A stretch of DNA of 15,612 nucleotides, from NCBI GenBank assembly GCA_009843585.1, contig VYDC01000084.1, forward strand, positions 1 to 15,612. Direction: 5' to 3'. Below the pieces are notes generated by a model. The model saw only the letters and a list, made by a program, of their open reading frames with translations, searched no databases and was not told where the DNA came from. The position numbers were made by a program, and so were the translations under genes. Origin of the DNA: Chloroflexota bacterium. GTDB taxonomy: Bacteria; Chloroflexota; Dehalococcoidia; UBA2979. Position 1 is the first letter of the stretch. Each line of letters opens with the position of its first letter. This document shows positions 1 through 6,383 of the stretch, piece by piece.

Positions 1-921
1 ACCGCGCAGTCACCGGCGCCGGCCCCGGCCACCGCGATCGCCACCCCCGCGCCGAAACCGACGCCCGCCCGCCCGTCGGCGCCGCCGCCCCCCACCGCCG
101 AGCCGACGCCGACGCCAACGCCGGAACCAACGCCCTCACCGTCACCAACTCCCGACCCGCTCGAGATGCGCTGCGCCGGCCTCGAGCAGCGCGGTGCCGA
201 CCTGACCGACGCCGTCGAAGACGTGATGGCGGGGATGACAGGGGGCTGGGGCCTCGCGCTCATCGACCTCGACTGCGATGCCTCCATCGTCGTCAGACCC
301 GAGCACGGCCAGTACCCCGCATCGGCGGGGAAGATCGTGATCATGATCACGGCGCTACGCGCCGTTCAGGAGGGCCTGCTCGATCTCGAGGAGATCCGGC
401 CGCACGTCGAGATCGTGCTCGCGCAGTCGCTCGACTGGAATGCCGATCTGGTCAACGATCTCGTCACCTCCGAGCAGATAGCCGGCGTCCTCGAGCGCGC
501 CTCCGTGTCGGACGCATCAGAGTTCGAGCACAGCTGGCGCTACGCCCACATGTCGGCCCTCGACATGGCCCGGGTCTGGGCCTCGCTCGTGCGGGGCGAG
601 CAGCTTGACGGGGAGCTCACGGCGTACCTGCTCGACCTGGCGACGAAGCCGATCCTGGGCGAGGCCTTCTGGCCGTTCCCGCCCGCCTTCGGCGTGGAGG
701 GCTATACCTACGGGCAGAAGGCGGGCTACTGGACATCGCCGCTCCCGACGGGCTACCGCGTCTCCGCCGGCTACGCGCGCCCCGACGACGGCTCCGCCGA
801 GGGCTACGTCTTCGCCTTCCTCATCCGCGTGCGCGGCGGGGACTGGGCGACCGAATGGCGCCGTCCGATCTTCCCCCTCGTGCGGGACTTCCTAGTGGCC
901 GAGATGGGGTCGGCGCCGTAG
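1..921 (+). CDS. Secreted serine hydrolase, class A beta-lactamase fold, on a Pro/Thr-rich stalk (5' end outside window)
   Basis: The frame is open from base 1, so the gene begins upstream; 306 residues are visible. The first 55 or so are almost only Pro, Thr, Ala and Ser, including a run of TP/EP/SP dipeptides, as in an extracytoplasmic stalk. A beta-lactamase-like domain follows. SAGK at 322-333 fits the SxxK nucleophile motif, and KAG in the segment GQKAGYW (residues 240-242 of the visible chain) fits the KTG strand motif. The segment SALDMARVWASL matches the helix that usually follows the omega loop. The SDN position seems to be WNA, so true beta-lactamase activity is doubtful; an inactivated or peptidoglycan-directed hydrolase is as likely. 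The internal ATG at 166 would cut off the stalk and is not a credible start. The stop lies 32 bases before the GTG of the next gene, also an envelope protein, so the two may be co-transcribed. Fold is well supported, substrate unknown. Confidence 0.75.
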   Translation, partial: TAQSPAPAPATAIATPAPKPTPARPSAPPPPTAEPTPTPTPEPTPSPSPTPDPLEMRCAGLEQRGADLTDAVEDVMAGMTGGWGLALIDLDCDASIVVRPEHGQYPASAGKIVIMITALRAVQEGLLDLEEIRPHVEIVLAQSLDWNADLVNDLVTSEQIAGVLERASVSDASEFEHSWRYAHMSALDMARVWASLVRGEQLDGELTAYLLDLATKPILGEAFWPFPPAFGVEGYTYGQKAGYWTSPLPTGYRVSAGYARPDDGSAEGYVFAFLIRVRGGDWATEWRRPIFPLVRDFLVAEMGSAP

Positions 922-953
922 CCCGGGGGCTGCCCGGGGGTGCGTCGGACATC

Positions 954-2699
954 GTGAAGCGGACGCGTGGGGCGTGGCCGAAGGGGACCCGGCCTGAGGG
1001 GCCCGCCCGACGCCGACCGGCCAGCCGGGCCGGCGCCCTGGGGCATGCCGCCGCTGCGCTGGTCGTGGCGATCGCCGCGGCGTGCACGGGCGGCGATCCG
1101 GACGTCGTCGCGCCGCCCGCCGCGACCGCTGCCCTCCCCGTGGCGCCCGCCACCGCGATCCCCTCGCCTCCTGTGGACCGTGCCCCCACTCCGGCGCCCG
1201 TCGCAACGCCCGCGACGGCGACTAGCGGGGAGGACGGCGAGCCGGCGCAGGTCGCGTCGGAGCGACCGCTGCCTGGCTTCCGGCGCGTCGTGCTGTCGCG
1301 CTGGGCGGCGATCACCGATCAGCGGCGCGACGTCCTCGACCTCGGATACCGCGATGTCGTGCGCATCGTCGGTGGTGAAGCCCCGGACTGGTCCGAGTTT
1401 GGCGGCAGCCCGCAGCCGATCACCGTCTACCTCCCAGACGTGCAGGCCGAGGCCATCGCCGAGGCCCTCGGCCTCTCAGCGGTAGCATCGGAGGCGGTGC
1501 TGCTCGCTCCCGGCGAGATCGCGGAGCGAGTCGCCTCCACGCCGGGCGCGTTCGCGCTCATCGAGCCCGAGCGGCTTCGGCTCGGCGTGCTGGCGCTCAC
1601 CGTCGGAGGCCACGACCCGTATCGGGACGCCGCCTGGAAGTCGCCCGTGCGTCTCGTTCGCTGGGTCGGCAACCCCGGAGACTCGGATGCGGCCGCGCTC
1701 CCCACCGCGGGGGATGTGCCGGCGCCGTTCGACCCCGCGGGAATGCTGGTCACCGGCGAGCTGCTCCCGGTGCGCTGCAGCAACTACGTCGTCTCGGTCC
1801 TCGATGACTACGACCTGATGTTCGACGGCGTCCGCGAGCGGATCGCCGCATCGGACATCGCCGTCGCGTCGCTCGATTCGCCGCTGACGAGCGTCGGGCC
1901 GCCGACGCCGTGCGTGGAGACCTTCGTTCTGCAGGGGAGCGCGCGGGCCGTCCCCGCGATCGCCGGCGCGGGCTTCGACGTCGTGCTCACGAACGGCAAC
2001 CACATGCTGGACTGCTGGGAGGAGTGCTACGGCACCGATGCGCTGCGCGACACGCTGGCGCGGCTGGAGGAGGCGGGAATCGCGACCGCCGGCGCCGGTA
2101 CGGACCTCCCCGCCGCGCGCGCGCCGGCCATCGTGAGTGTCGAGACCGAGCAGGGCCCGGTCCGCTTCGCCTTCCTCGGCTACGACGCCATCGCGTGGTG
2201 GTACGCGGCGACGGACTCCTTCCCCGGCACCGCCCCGCTCAGCGCGGCCGCCCTCCGCGAGGACGTGCGAGCGGCGCGACTGCTCGCCGACCACGTGGTG
2301 GTCGGCGCCAGCTGGGGCGTGGAGGAGACCTCCGACCCGACGGCCTCCCAGCTCGAACTCGGTGGGGTCGCGGTCGAGGCGGGGGCAAGCCTCGTCGTCG
2401 GAAACCACCCGCACTGGGTGCAGGCCGTCGAGCACATCGACGGTGCGCTCGTCGCCTACGCCCTCGGCAACTTCGTCTTTGACCAGTACGACCCGGTCGA
2501 GAACACACAGGGAATGATCATCGAGCTGGGATTCGTCGCCGAGCGGCTGGTGGGCTACCGCATCCGGCCCGTGGTGATCCGCGCGTACGACGCCGTGCTG
2601 CGCTGGCCCTACCGACCCGAACTCGTGGATCCCGCCGCCGAGGGACGCCCCGTCCTCGACCGCGTGTGGGAGGCGCAGGACCGGCTCTCGCCGAGGTAG
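954..2699 (+). CDS. CapA/PgsA-type metallophosphatase-fold lipoprotein
   Basis: The 581-residue product starts at GTG 954. This start gives a basic N-terminus, a hydrophobic stretch (AAAALVVAIAAA) and a lipobox Cys at residue 44 (TGC 1083-1085), so a lipid-anchored exported protein. An ATG in frame at 855 would overlap the previous gene by 67 bases and is disfavoured. Residues 45-100 are a Pro/Ala/Thr-rich linker. Residues about 110-235 form a globular N-terminal domain I do not recognise. From about residue 264 it follows the CapA (PGA_cap) family: GELLP, SLDSPLT, LTNGNHMLD (about 346-353), SWGVE, GNHPHWVQ (483-490) and LGNFVFDQ (504-511). The family is linked to poly-gamma-glutamate capsule synthesis or anchoring and has a calcineurin-like fold. 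No capB or capC is nearby, so a capsule role is not shown. Several positions that are usually GD, NLE and HWG read GE, SLD and SWG here. Confidence 0.85.
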   Translation: MKRTRGAWPKGTRPEGPARRRPASRAGALGHAAAALVVAIAAACTGGDPDVVAPPAATAALPVAPATAIPSPPVDRAPTPAPVATPATATSGEDGEPAQVASERPLPGFRRVVLSRWAAITDQRRDVLDLGYRDVVRIVGGEAPDWSEFGGSPQPITVYLPDVQAEAIAEALGLSAVASEAVLLAPGEIAERVASTPGAFALIEPERLRLGVLALTVGGHDPYRDAAWKSPVRLVRWVGNPGDSDAAALPTAGDVPAPFDPAGMLVTGELLPVRCSNYVVSVLDDYDLMFDGVRERIAASDIAVASLDSPLTSVGPPTPCVETFVLQGSARAVPAIAGAGFDVVLTNGNHMLDCWEECYGTDALRDTLARLEEAGIATAGAGTDLPAARAPAIVSVETEQGPVRFAFLGYDAIAWWYAATDSFPGTAPLSAAALREDVRAARLLADHVVVGASWGVEETSDPTASQLELGGVAVEAGASLVVGNHPHWVQAVEHIDGALVAYALGNFVFDQYDPVENTQGMIIELGFVAERLVGYRIRPVVIRAYDAVLRWPYRPELVDPAAEGRPVLDRVWEAQDRLSPR

Positions 2700-2732
2700 G
2701 TCCGACCCAGCCCGCGGGCGCTGCGGCTCGCT

Positions 2733-2747
2733 GTTCCGTCGCGGAAC
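2733..2747. terminator. Small hairpin between convergent genes
   Basis: GTTCCG (2733-2738) and CGGAAC (2742-2747) are inverted around a 3-base TCG. It lies in the 107-base gap between the capA-type stop and the xdhC stop, where a bidirectional terminator would be expected. No T run follows on either strand, so the call is tentative. Confidence 0.25.
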
Positions 2748-2806
2748 GCCGCGCACGCATCGGAGGCGTCCGGGCGAGGGTGCGCCGCGCGACCCGGAAG
2801 CGGCGC

Positions 2807-3649
2807 TCAGCCGGCGTCGCCACGCATCGGCCCGCCCCGGCCGCCCCGACGCATCATCACGATCTCCGCGAGGATCGAGAGCGCGATCTCCTCGGGCGTC
2901 TCGGCGCCGATGTCGAGGCCGATCGGGGTGCGCACGCGGTCGAGCTCTGAGCGATCGGTGCCGTCTCGCGCGAGGCTCTCGAGCACGGTCCGCGTGCGAC
3001 GGCGGCTCCCGATCATCCCGAGGTAGGCGGCGCCGCGGCCGACGGCGTGGCGGAGCGCCAGCTCGTCCTGCTTATGGCCGCGCGACACCAGGACCACCGA
3101 GCAGGCACCACCGAGCTCCATCGCGTCGAGCTCGGCGTCGATCTCGCCGGCGCGAACCTCGTCGGCCATCGGAAAGCGCTCGGCGTTCGCGAACTCGGGG
3201 CGATCGTCGATGACCGTGATCCGGAATCCGAGCAGGGCGCCGATCTCCGCGAGCGCGAGCCCCACGTGACCGCCGCCGACCACGACGAGGCGCCCCGGCG
3301 CCTCGAAGAGCTCGAGCATGACCTGCGCGTCGCCGGGCGAGGACTCGTGCCGGCGATCGGTGGGCGGCTCGCCCCGGTCCAAGCGCCCGCGCCCGACGTA
3401 GAGCGTCCGCACCGGCGTGCGCAGGCGGGCCGAGAGCGCCTCGCGCGCCGCCGCCGCGACCACGCTGTCGAGGGCGGCGTCCCCCAGCGTGCCCACGGCG
3501 CCGGCGTCCCGGCGGACGACGAGCTTCCGGCCGCGTTCCGCGAGCGGAGGCTCGCCGGGGTGGGTGACGGTCGCCACCGCGACCGGCGCGCCGCCCGCCT
3601 GCGCGGCCTCGACGTCGGCCAGCATCCGGAGGCGATCCTCGCTGTTCAT
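2807..3649 (-). CDS. xdhC: XdhC/CoxI family molybdenum-enzyme maturation protein
   Basis: The product is 280 residues. XdhC-family proteins handle the molybdenum cofactor (binding, sulfuration or insertion) for xanthine dehydrogenase and CO dehydrogenase type hydroxylases in the cytoplasm. Residues about 1-86 match the N-terminal XdhC_CoxI domain (VAVATVTHPGEPPLAERGRK, then VGTLGD). After a short linker, residues about 118-265 form the Rossmann domain, with a dinucleotide-type loop GGGHVG (125-130), VIDDRPEFANAERFP, SRGHKQDELAL and YLGMIGSRRR (209-218). The frame stays open upstream, but the ATG at 3647-3649 is chosen because homology begins there and a -10-like TATCAT ends 7 bases before it. 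Upstream ychF ends 62 bases away on the same strand. No molybdenum hydroxylase subunits are visible, so the client enzyme must be elsewhere. Confidence 0.9.
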   Translation of the reverse strand: MNSEDRLRMLADVEAAQAGGAPVAVATVTHPGEPPLAERGRKLVVRRDAGAVGTLGDAALDSVVAAAAREALSARLRTPVRTLYVGRGRLDRGEPPTDRRHESSPGDAQVMLELFEAPGRLVVVGGGHVGLALAEIGALLGFRITVIDDRPEFANAERFPMADEVRAGEIDAELDAMELGGACSVVLVSRGHKQDELALRHAVGRGAAYLGMIGSRRRTRTVLESLARDGTDRSELDRVRTPIGLDIGAETPEEIALSILAEIVMMRRGGRGGPMRGDAG

Positions 3650-3656
3650 CGCCCCG

Positions 3657-3662
3657 ATGATA
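3657..3662 (-). promoter_or_regulatory. Candidate -10 (TATCAT) for a leaderless xdhC transcript
   Basis: Read on the minus strand, TATCAT matches TATAAT at 5 of 6 bases and is followed by 7 bases (CGGGGCG) and then the ATG of xdhC. That puts the transcription start at the start codon. No -35 match is seen. The GGGG in the spacer could instead act as a ribosome binding site on a longer ychF-xdhC transcript. Confidence 0.4.
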
Positions 3663-3711
3663 GCTGCGGCCGCGCCCGGATCGCCCCGCCCCCGCTCGAC
3701 GACGCCATCTC

Positions 3712-4803
3712 CTACAGGTTGAAGAGGATGTTGAGCACGTCGCCGTCCTGAACCACGTAGGACTTCCCCTCCGTGCGCAGCCGACCTCGCCTTCTCAGCT
3801 CGGCGAACGAGCCGCCGGCGACGAGCTCCTCCCAGCGGGCGACCTCGGCGCGGATGAACCCGCGCTCCATGTCGCTGTGGATCTTCCCAGCCGCCTCGAG
3901 CGCGGTGGCGCCGCGCGGCAGGGCCCACGCGCGGCACTCGTCCTCGCTGGCCGTGAGGAACGAGTGGAGGCCGAGCAGGGCGTAGGCCTCGGAGACCGCA
4001 CGCCCGGCCGGCGACTCGGGCGCCACGCCGAGATCGGCGCGCATCGCCTCGGCCTCCCTCGGATCGAGCTGGGCCAGCTCGGCCTCGAGGCTCGCGCAGA
4101 GCGCGGCGACCGCCACGCCCGGGCCGCCGTGCCGCCCGGCGATCTCGCGCTCGACCTCGCGTGCGCGCGGGAGATCGGCTTCGGAGATGTTCACGACGAG
4201 CAGGACCGGGAGCCTGGTGAGGAACGGGTAGGCGGCGAGATCGCGGCGCGATGGCTCGTCGAACTCGAGCGCCCGCAGGGCGCGACCGGACTCGAGCGGC
4301 GCCCGGAGCCTCACCAGCAGATCGCGGTCACGCCCGAGCCGGCCGCGCTCGGCAGCGCGAATCGAGCGCGCCTCGGCGTCGATGCGGGCGAGCCGGCGCT
4401 CGATGAGATCCAGGTCCGCGAGGGCAAGCTCGAGCTGGAGCGCCTCGATGTCGCGGTCGGGATCGACCGAGCCGTGGGGGTGCGGCACCGACCCCGACTG
4501 GAAGGCCCTCGTGACGTGCACGAGGGCGTCGGCGCGCCCCAGCTGCTGGAGGAAGCGGCTCCCCGGCCCCTCGGCTCCGAAGGCCGACACCGGATAGTCG
4601 ATCCAGCGGATCTCGGCGGCGGTCCGCCTCCGGGAGCGGAACAGCTCGCAGAGCCGGTCGAGGCGATCGTCCGGCACGTGCGCCACCCCCACGTGCGGGT
4701 CGGCGCCCGGCGCGTAGCCGCCCGTGGGGAGGTCGCCGCCGGTGACCGCGTTGAAGAGCGACGTCTTGCCGGCGCGCTCCAGTCCCAGGATCGCGAGCTC
4801 CAC
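3712..4803 (-). CDS. YchF/OLA1-like P-loop NTPase with TGS domain, divergent switch region
   Basis: The 363-residue product has the usual YchF length. The N-terminal G domain has a Walker A loop GLERAGKT (residues 7-14), where YchF normally reads GLPNVGKS. A coiled middle segment covers about 115-180, and NISE (205-208) is the relaxed G4 typical of YchF/OLA1, which prefer ATP. Residues 280-363 are a clear YchF C-terminal TGS/DUF933 region: EDECRAWALPRGATALEAAG, IHSDMERGFIRAEV and EGKSYVVQDGDVLNILFNL. The G3/switch II segment, normally DxAGLVKGAS, reads DYPVSAFGAEG (from residue 69), so the G3 glycine is missing. YchF proteins bind ribosomes and affect stress responses; whether this one hydrolyses ATP is uncertain. 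GTG 4803 is preferred over GTG 4812 because AAGGGG (4813-4818) then lies 9 bases upstream. The gene is 27 bases downstream of the glycosylase gene, so probably in one operon. Confidence 0.85.
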   Translation of the reverse strand: MELAILGLERAGKTSLFNAVTGGDLPTGGYAPGADPHVGVAHVPDDRLDRLCELFRSRRRTAAEIRWIDYPVSAFGAEGPGSRFLQQLGRADALVHVTRAFQSGSVPHPHGSVDPDRDIEALQLELALADLDLIERRLARIDAEARSIRAAERGRLGRDRDLLVRLRAPLESGRALRALEFDEPSRRDLAAYPFLTRLPVLLVVNISEADLPRAREVEREIAGRHGGPGVAVAALCASLEAELAQLDPREAEAMRADLGVAPESPAGRAVSEAYALLGLHSFLTASEDECRAWALPRGATALEAAGKIHSDMERGFIRAEVARWEELVAGGSFAELRRRGRLRTEGKSYVVQDGDVLNILFNL

Positions 4804-4830
4804 CGCGGGCACCCCTTCGCGAGCGAGCCG

Positions 4831-5589
4831 TCAGCCAGCGAGGCCGAGCTCCCGCTCCCCGCGCGGGCAGCGGGCGAGGAGCGGGCACTCACCGCACGCC
4901 GGGTCTCGGCGGTGGCAGCGTCGCTGCCCGTGCCGGACCACGAGCGCGTGCCACTCGTTGAGGCGTGGCACGTCATCCCCGATGCGGTCGAGGAAGAGGC
5001 GCCGCTCCCGCTCGTAGCGGCGACGGCCGGAGGCCGACTCGCGCGGGTCGACCGGGAGGAGGTCGAGCCGCTCCACCAGGCGGCGGGAGTACGTGTCGAC
5101 GACGAAGGTCGGCAGGCGCGCCGCGTAGAGCACGATCGCATCCGCCGTCTCGGGCCCGATCCCCCAGATCGCCAGCAGCCGGCCCCGCACCACCTCCGCT
5201 GCGCGGGCCGCCCCGGTGCCGTCGGGCGGCGCCAGAAGCTCGTCGAGGTCGCCGTACTCCTCGAGCACGACGCGGGAGAACTCCCGGAGCTTCCGCGCCT
5301 TCACGTTGAAGTGCCCCGACGGGCGGACGAGGTCGCCGAGAGCCGGCTCCGGCAGCGCCAGGACCGCCTCGGGAGAGAGCGCCCCCGCCGCGCGGAGCCG
5401 CTCGAGCGAGGCGGCGGCGCCGCGCCACGCCGTGTTCTGCGTCAGGATCGCCCCGAAGCAGATCTCGCGCCTGCGGGCCGGTCCGTCGCCGGGACCGACC
5501 GGCCACCACTGCTGGGGCCCGTACTCGCCGAGCAGCGCGTCGTAGACCGCATCGAGGGCGCGGCGCGATGCGCGGCGGCGCGGCGGCAT
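4831..5589 (-). CDS. Endonuclease III-like HhH-GPD DNA glycosylase with [4Fe-4S] loop
   Basis: The 252-residue protein is a base-excision DNA glycosylase of the HhH-GPD superfamily. Visible parts: QQWWP (26-30), GAILTQNTAW (46-55), SGHFNVKARKL (91-101), helix-hairpin-helix GIGPETADAIVLYA (143-156), and the catalytic Asp165 in FVVDTYSRRL. Cys225, Cys232, Cys235 and Cys241 have C-x6-C-x2-C-x5-C spacing, the Nth/MutY iron-sulfur loop, here complete. The lysine that classical endonuclease III uses for lyase chemistry is Glu147 (GIGPETA), so a monofunctional glycosylase is expected. The QQWWP, LTQNT and GIGPETAD pattern resembles the endonuclease III-related / MagIII subgroup, which removes alkylated purines; substrate here is inferred. 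ATG 5589 is 12 bases after the trmO stop, with GGGGG about 8 bases before it. Confidence 0.88.
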   Translation of the reverse strand: MPPRRRASRRALDAVYDALLGEYGPQQWWPVGPGDGPARRREICFGAILTQNTAWRGAAASLERLRAAGALSPEAVLALPEPALGDLVRPSGHFNVKARKLREFSRVVLEEYGDLDELLAPPDGTGAARAAEVVRGRLLAIWGIGPETADAIVLYAARLPTFVVDTYSRRLVERLDLLPVDPRESASGRRRYERERRLFLDRIGDDVPRLNEWHALVVRHGQRRCHRRDPACGECPLLARCPRGERELGLAG

Positions 5590-5601
5590 CAGCGGCGCCC
5601 C

Positions 5602-6072
5602 CTAGCCCCGGGCCCAGCGCGGCAGCGTCGCGCCGGGGACGGAGTCGTAGGCGGCGATGTAGGGCTTCACGTCGAGCACCGGCGTGCCGTCGACGAGGTC
5701 GAGGCCGGAGACGACGAGCGCGGCACCCTCCCCCGCCGCGGGCTCCTCGACCGCCACGAGCCCGCAGACCGTGACGGCGAGCGGGTTCGGGCGCGCGGCG
5801 CCCCGGAGCGCGAGCGCCCCCTGCAGCGGCAACCGCTCGTCGCCTGCGGGGTAGGCGCGCCGCCGCTCGCGCAGCGCCGCCGGCACGAGATGGAGCCAGC
5901 CCAGTACGATCACGTGCGAGTAGTCCCGAAGGCCGAGCAGCGACTCCTCCACGCCCGGCCGCAGCTCCACGCGGCTCCGAACCCCGCTCCAGTCGCGGCG
6001 ATCGAGGCTGCGGACGCCGTTGCGCACGACGCCGATAGCGCGGATCCGGACCTCGTTCGGGGACACATCCAC
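5602..6072 (-). CDS. trmO: tRNA N6-threonylcarbamoyladenosine methyltransferase TrmO
   Basis: The 156-residue product matches the TrmO (YaeB/TsaA) family, which uses S-adenosylmethionine to methylate t6A37 of threonine tRNA. Diagnostic segments are IGVVRN (13-18), LRDYSHVIVLGWLH (48-61), RPNPLAVTVC (94-103) and GLDLVDGTPVLDVKPY (123-138). It is at the short end for the family, covering the SAM-binding beta-barrel domain with little C-terminal extension. The start is GTG 6070-6072; an in-frame TAG at 6082-6084 blocks any longer form, and a second GTG lies two codons in (6064-6066). There is no Shine-Dalgarno sequence, but TAGAAT ends 6 bases before the GTG, so the mRNA is probably leaderless. 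It heads the minus-strand run and diverges from gyrB. Confidence 0.9.
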   Translation of the reverse strand: MDVSPNEVRIRAIGVVRNGVRSLDRRDWSGVRSRVELRPGVEESLLGLRDYSHVIVLGWLHLVPAALRERRRAYPAGDERLPLQGALALRGAARPNPLAVTVCGLVAVEEPAAGEGAALVVSGLDLVDGTPVLDVKPYIAAYDSVPGATLPRWARG

Positions 6073-6078
6073 GCGCGC

Positions 6079-6084
6079 ATTCTA
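6079..6084 (-). promoter_or_regulatory. Candidate -10 (TAGAAT) for a leaderless trmO transcript
   Basis: On the minus strand TAGAAT (5 of 6 to TATAAT) is followed by exactly 6 bases and then the GTG of trmO. The in-frame stop TAG is part of this hexamer, so translation cannot begin further upstream. No -35 consensus is seen near 6101-6108. Confidence 0.5.
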
Positions 6085-6162
6085 CGGAGCCTGCGCCTTC
6101 GGTCCCATTCCGGCATCGTTGCGCCTGTATGTGAGAGAATTCAGCCGATAATCTACGATGCG

Positions 6163-6193
6163 TGAGCGAGCAGAGAGTTTCAATCCTCGCTCA
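6163..6193. repeat. Perfect 8-bp inverted repeat with 15-base loop
   Basis: TGAGCGAG (6163-6170) and CTCGCTCA (6186-6193) are exact reverse complements around a 15-base A/T-richer loop (6171-6185). It sits midway between the trmO and gyrB promoters. It could be an operator, or a hairpin in a transcript entering from either side. No T run follows, so it is not a classical terminator. Confidence 0.45.
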
Positions 6194-6239
6194 TGAGGCA
6201 TAGCAGACTGCAATCGTGCTCAGCAGCCGCTGTTGGGCG

Positions 6240-6270
6240 GCGATCCGGGGCGCGATGCTGGCGGGATCGC
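6240..6270. repeat. GCGATCC...GGATCGC inverted repeat upstream of the gyrB -10
   Basis: GCGATCC (6240-6246) and GGATCGC (6264-6270) are inverted with 17 bases between. The right arm ends 12 bases before the gyrB TATACT, so the pair covers the usual -35 region. It could be an operator for gyrB control; chance is possible in such GC-rich DNA. Confidence 0.25.
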
Positions 6271-6282
6271 GCGGGCCTCTGC

Positions 6283-6288
6283 TATACT
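6283..6288 (+). promoter_or_regulatory. Extended -10 promoter (TGC-TATACT) for gyrB and its leader ORF
   Basis: TATACT matches TATAAT at 5 of 6 and is preceded by TGC (6280-6282), the extended -10 pattern TGn. No good -35 is visible at 17 bases. Transcription should start near 6295-6297, the GTG of the short leader ORF, giving an mRNA that reaches gyrB after about 85 bases. Confidence 0.6.
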
Positions 6289-6296
6289 GTCTATCC

Positions 6297-6383
6297 GTGA
6301 TCACCTCTCTGGGCGCCGTGGACACGCCTCCCGCCCCGCGCGGGGCGGCCCGCCGCTACCAACGCGAGACGGACGGCGCATGA
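6297..6383 (+). CDS. Putative 28-residue leader peptide overlapping the gyrB start
   Basis: A GTG at 6297 lies 8 bases after the TATACT -10 and opens a 28-codon frame. It ends at TGA 6381-6383, overlapping the gyrB ATG (6380-6382) as ATGA, the classic arrangement for translational coupling. The peptide begins MITSLGAVDT, is Arg/Pro/Ala-rich in the middle, and ends with RETDGA; it has no membrane segment or obvious attenuator-type codon run. gyrB itself has only a weak ribosome binding site (GAGACGGA at 6366-6373), which fits dependence on upstream translation. A perfect palindrome (6331-6348) lies inside. No homology can be claimed for so short a peptide, and it could be a chance ORF. Confidence 0.35.
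   Translation: MITSLGAVDTPPAPRGAARRYQRETDGA
6331..6348 (+). promoter_or_regulatory. Perfect 18-base palindrome / hairpin in the gyrB leader
   Basis: The 18 bases, beginning CCGCCCC and ending GGGGCGG, equal their own reverse complement. As RNA this gives a 7-bp all-GC stem with a GCGC loop, ending 31 bases before the gyrB ATG. It would impede scanning or transcription unless ribosomes on the leader ORF open it. It could also be a DNA operator. Confidence 0.45.

Larger units (their letters stand above)
6085..6282. other. Divergent trmO/gyrB control region, no gene seen
   Basis: With the two -10 elements, this forms the non-coding spacer between trmO and gyrB. It is less GC-rich than its surroundings, notably 6100-6220. 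I see no tRNA, no ORF of interest and no -35 consensus. It holds the two inverted repeats listed separately (6163-6193 and 6240-6270). Confidence 0.6.

Noticed and set aside
1476..2756. 426-codon minus-strand open frame opposite the capA-type gene
   Set aside because: Composition shadow of the plus-strand gene, without recognisable motifs or a ribosome binding site.
3650..3937. N-terminal extension of xdhC by 96 residues
   Set aside because: The extension overlaps the end of ychF, is Arg-rich, and XdhC homology begins at ATG 3649.
3877..6165. 762-codon plus-strand open frame across ychF, the glycosylase and trmO
   Set aside because: It spans three genes with clear family motifs on the minus strand; its own product is low-complexity and resembles nothing.
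6171..6200. GTTTCAATCC string resembling the start of some CRISPR repeats
   Set aside because: Only one copy is present, with no regularly spaced repeat or spacer, and no cas gene is in the window.
6233..6379. TTG start that would lengthen gyrB by 49 residues
   Set aside because: The extended -10 promoter lies within this stretch and GyrB homology begins after 6380.
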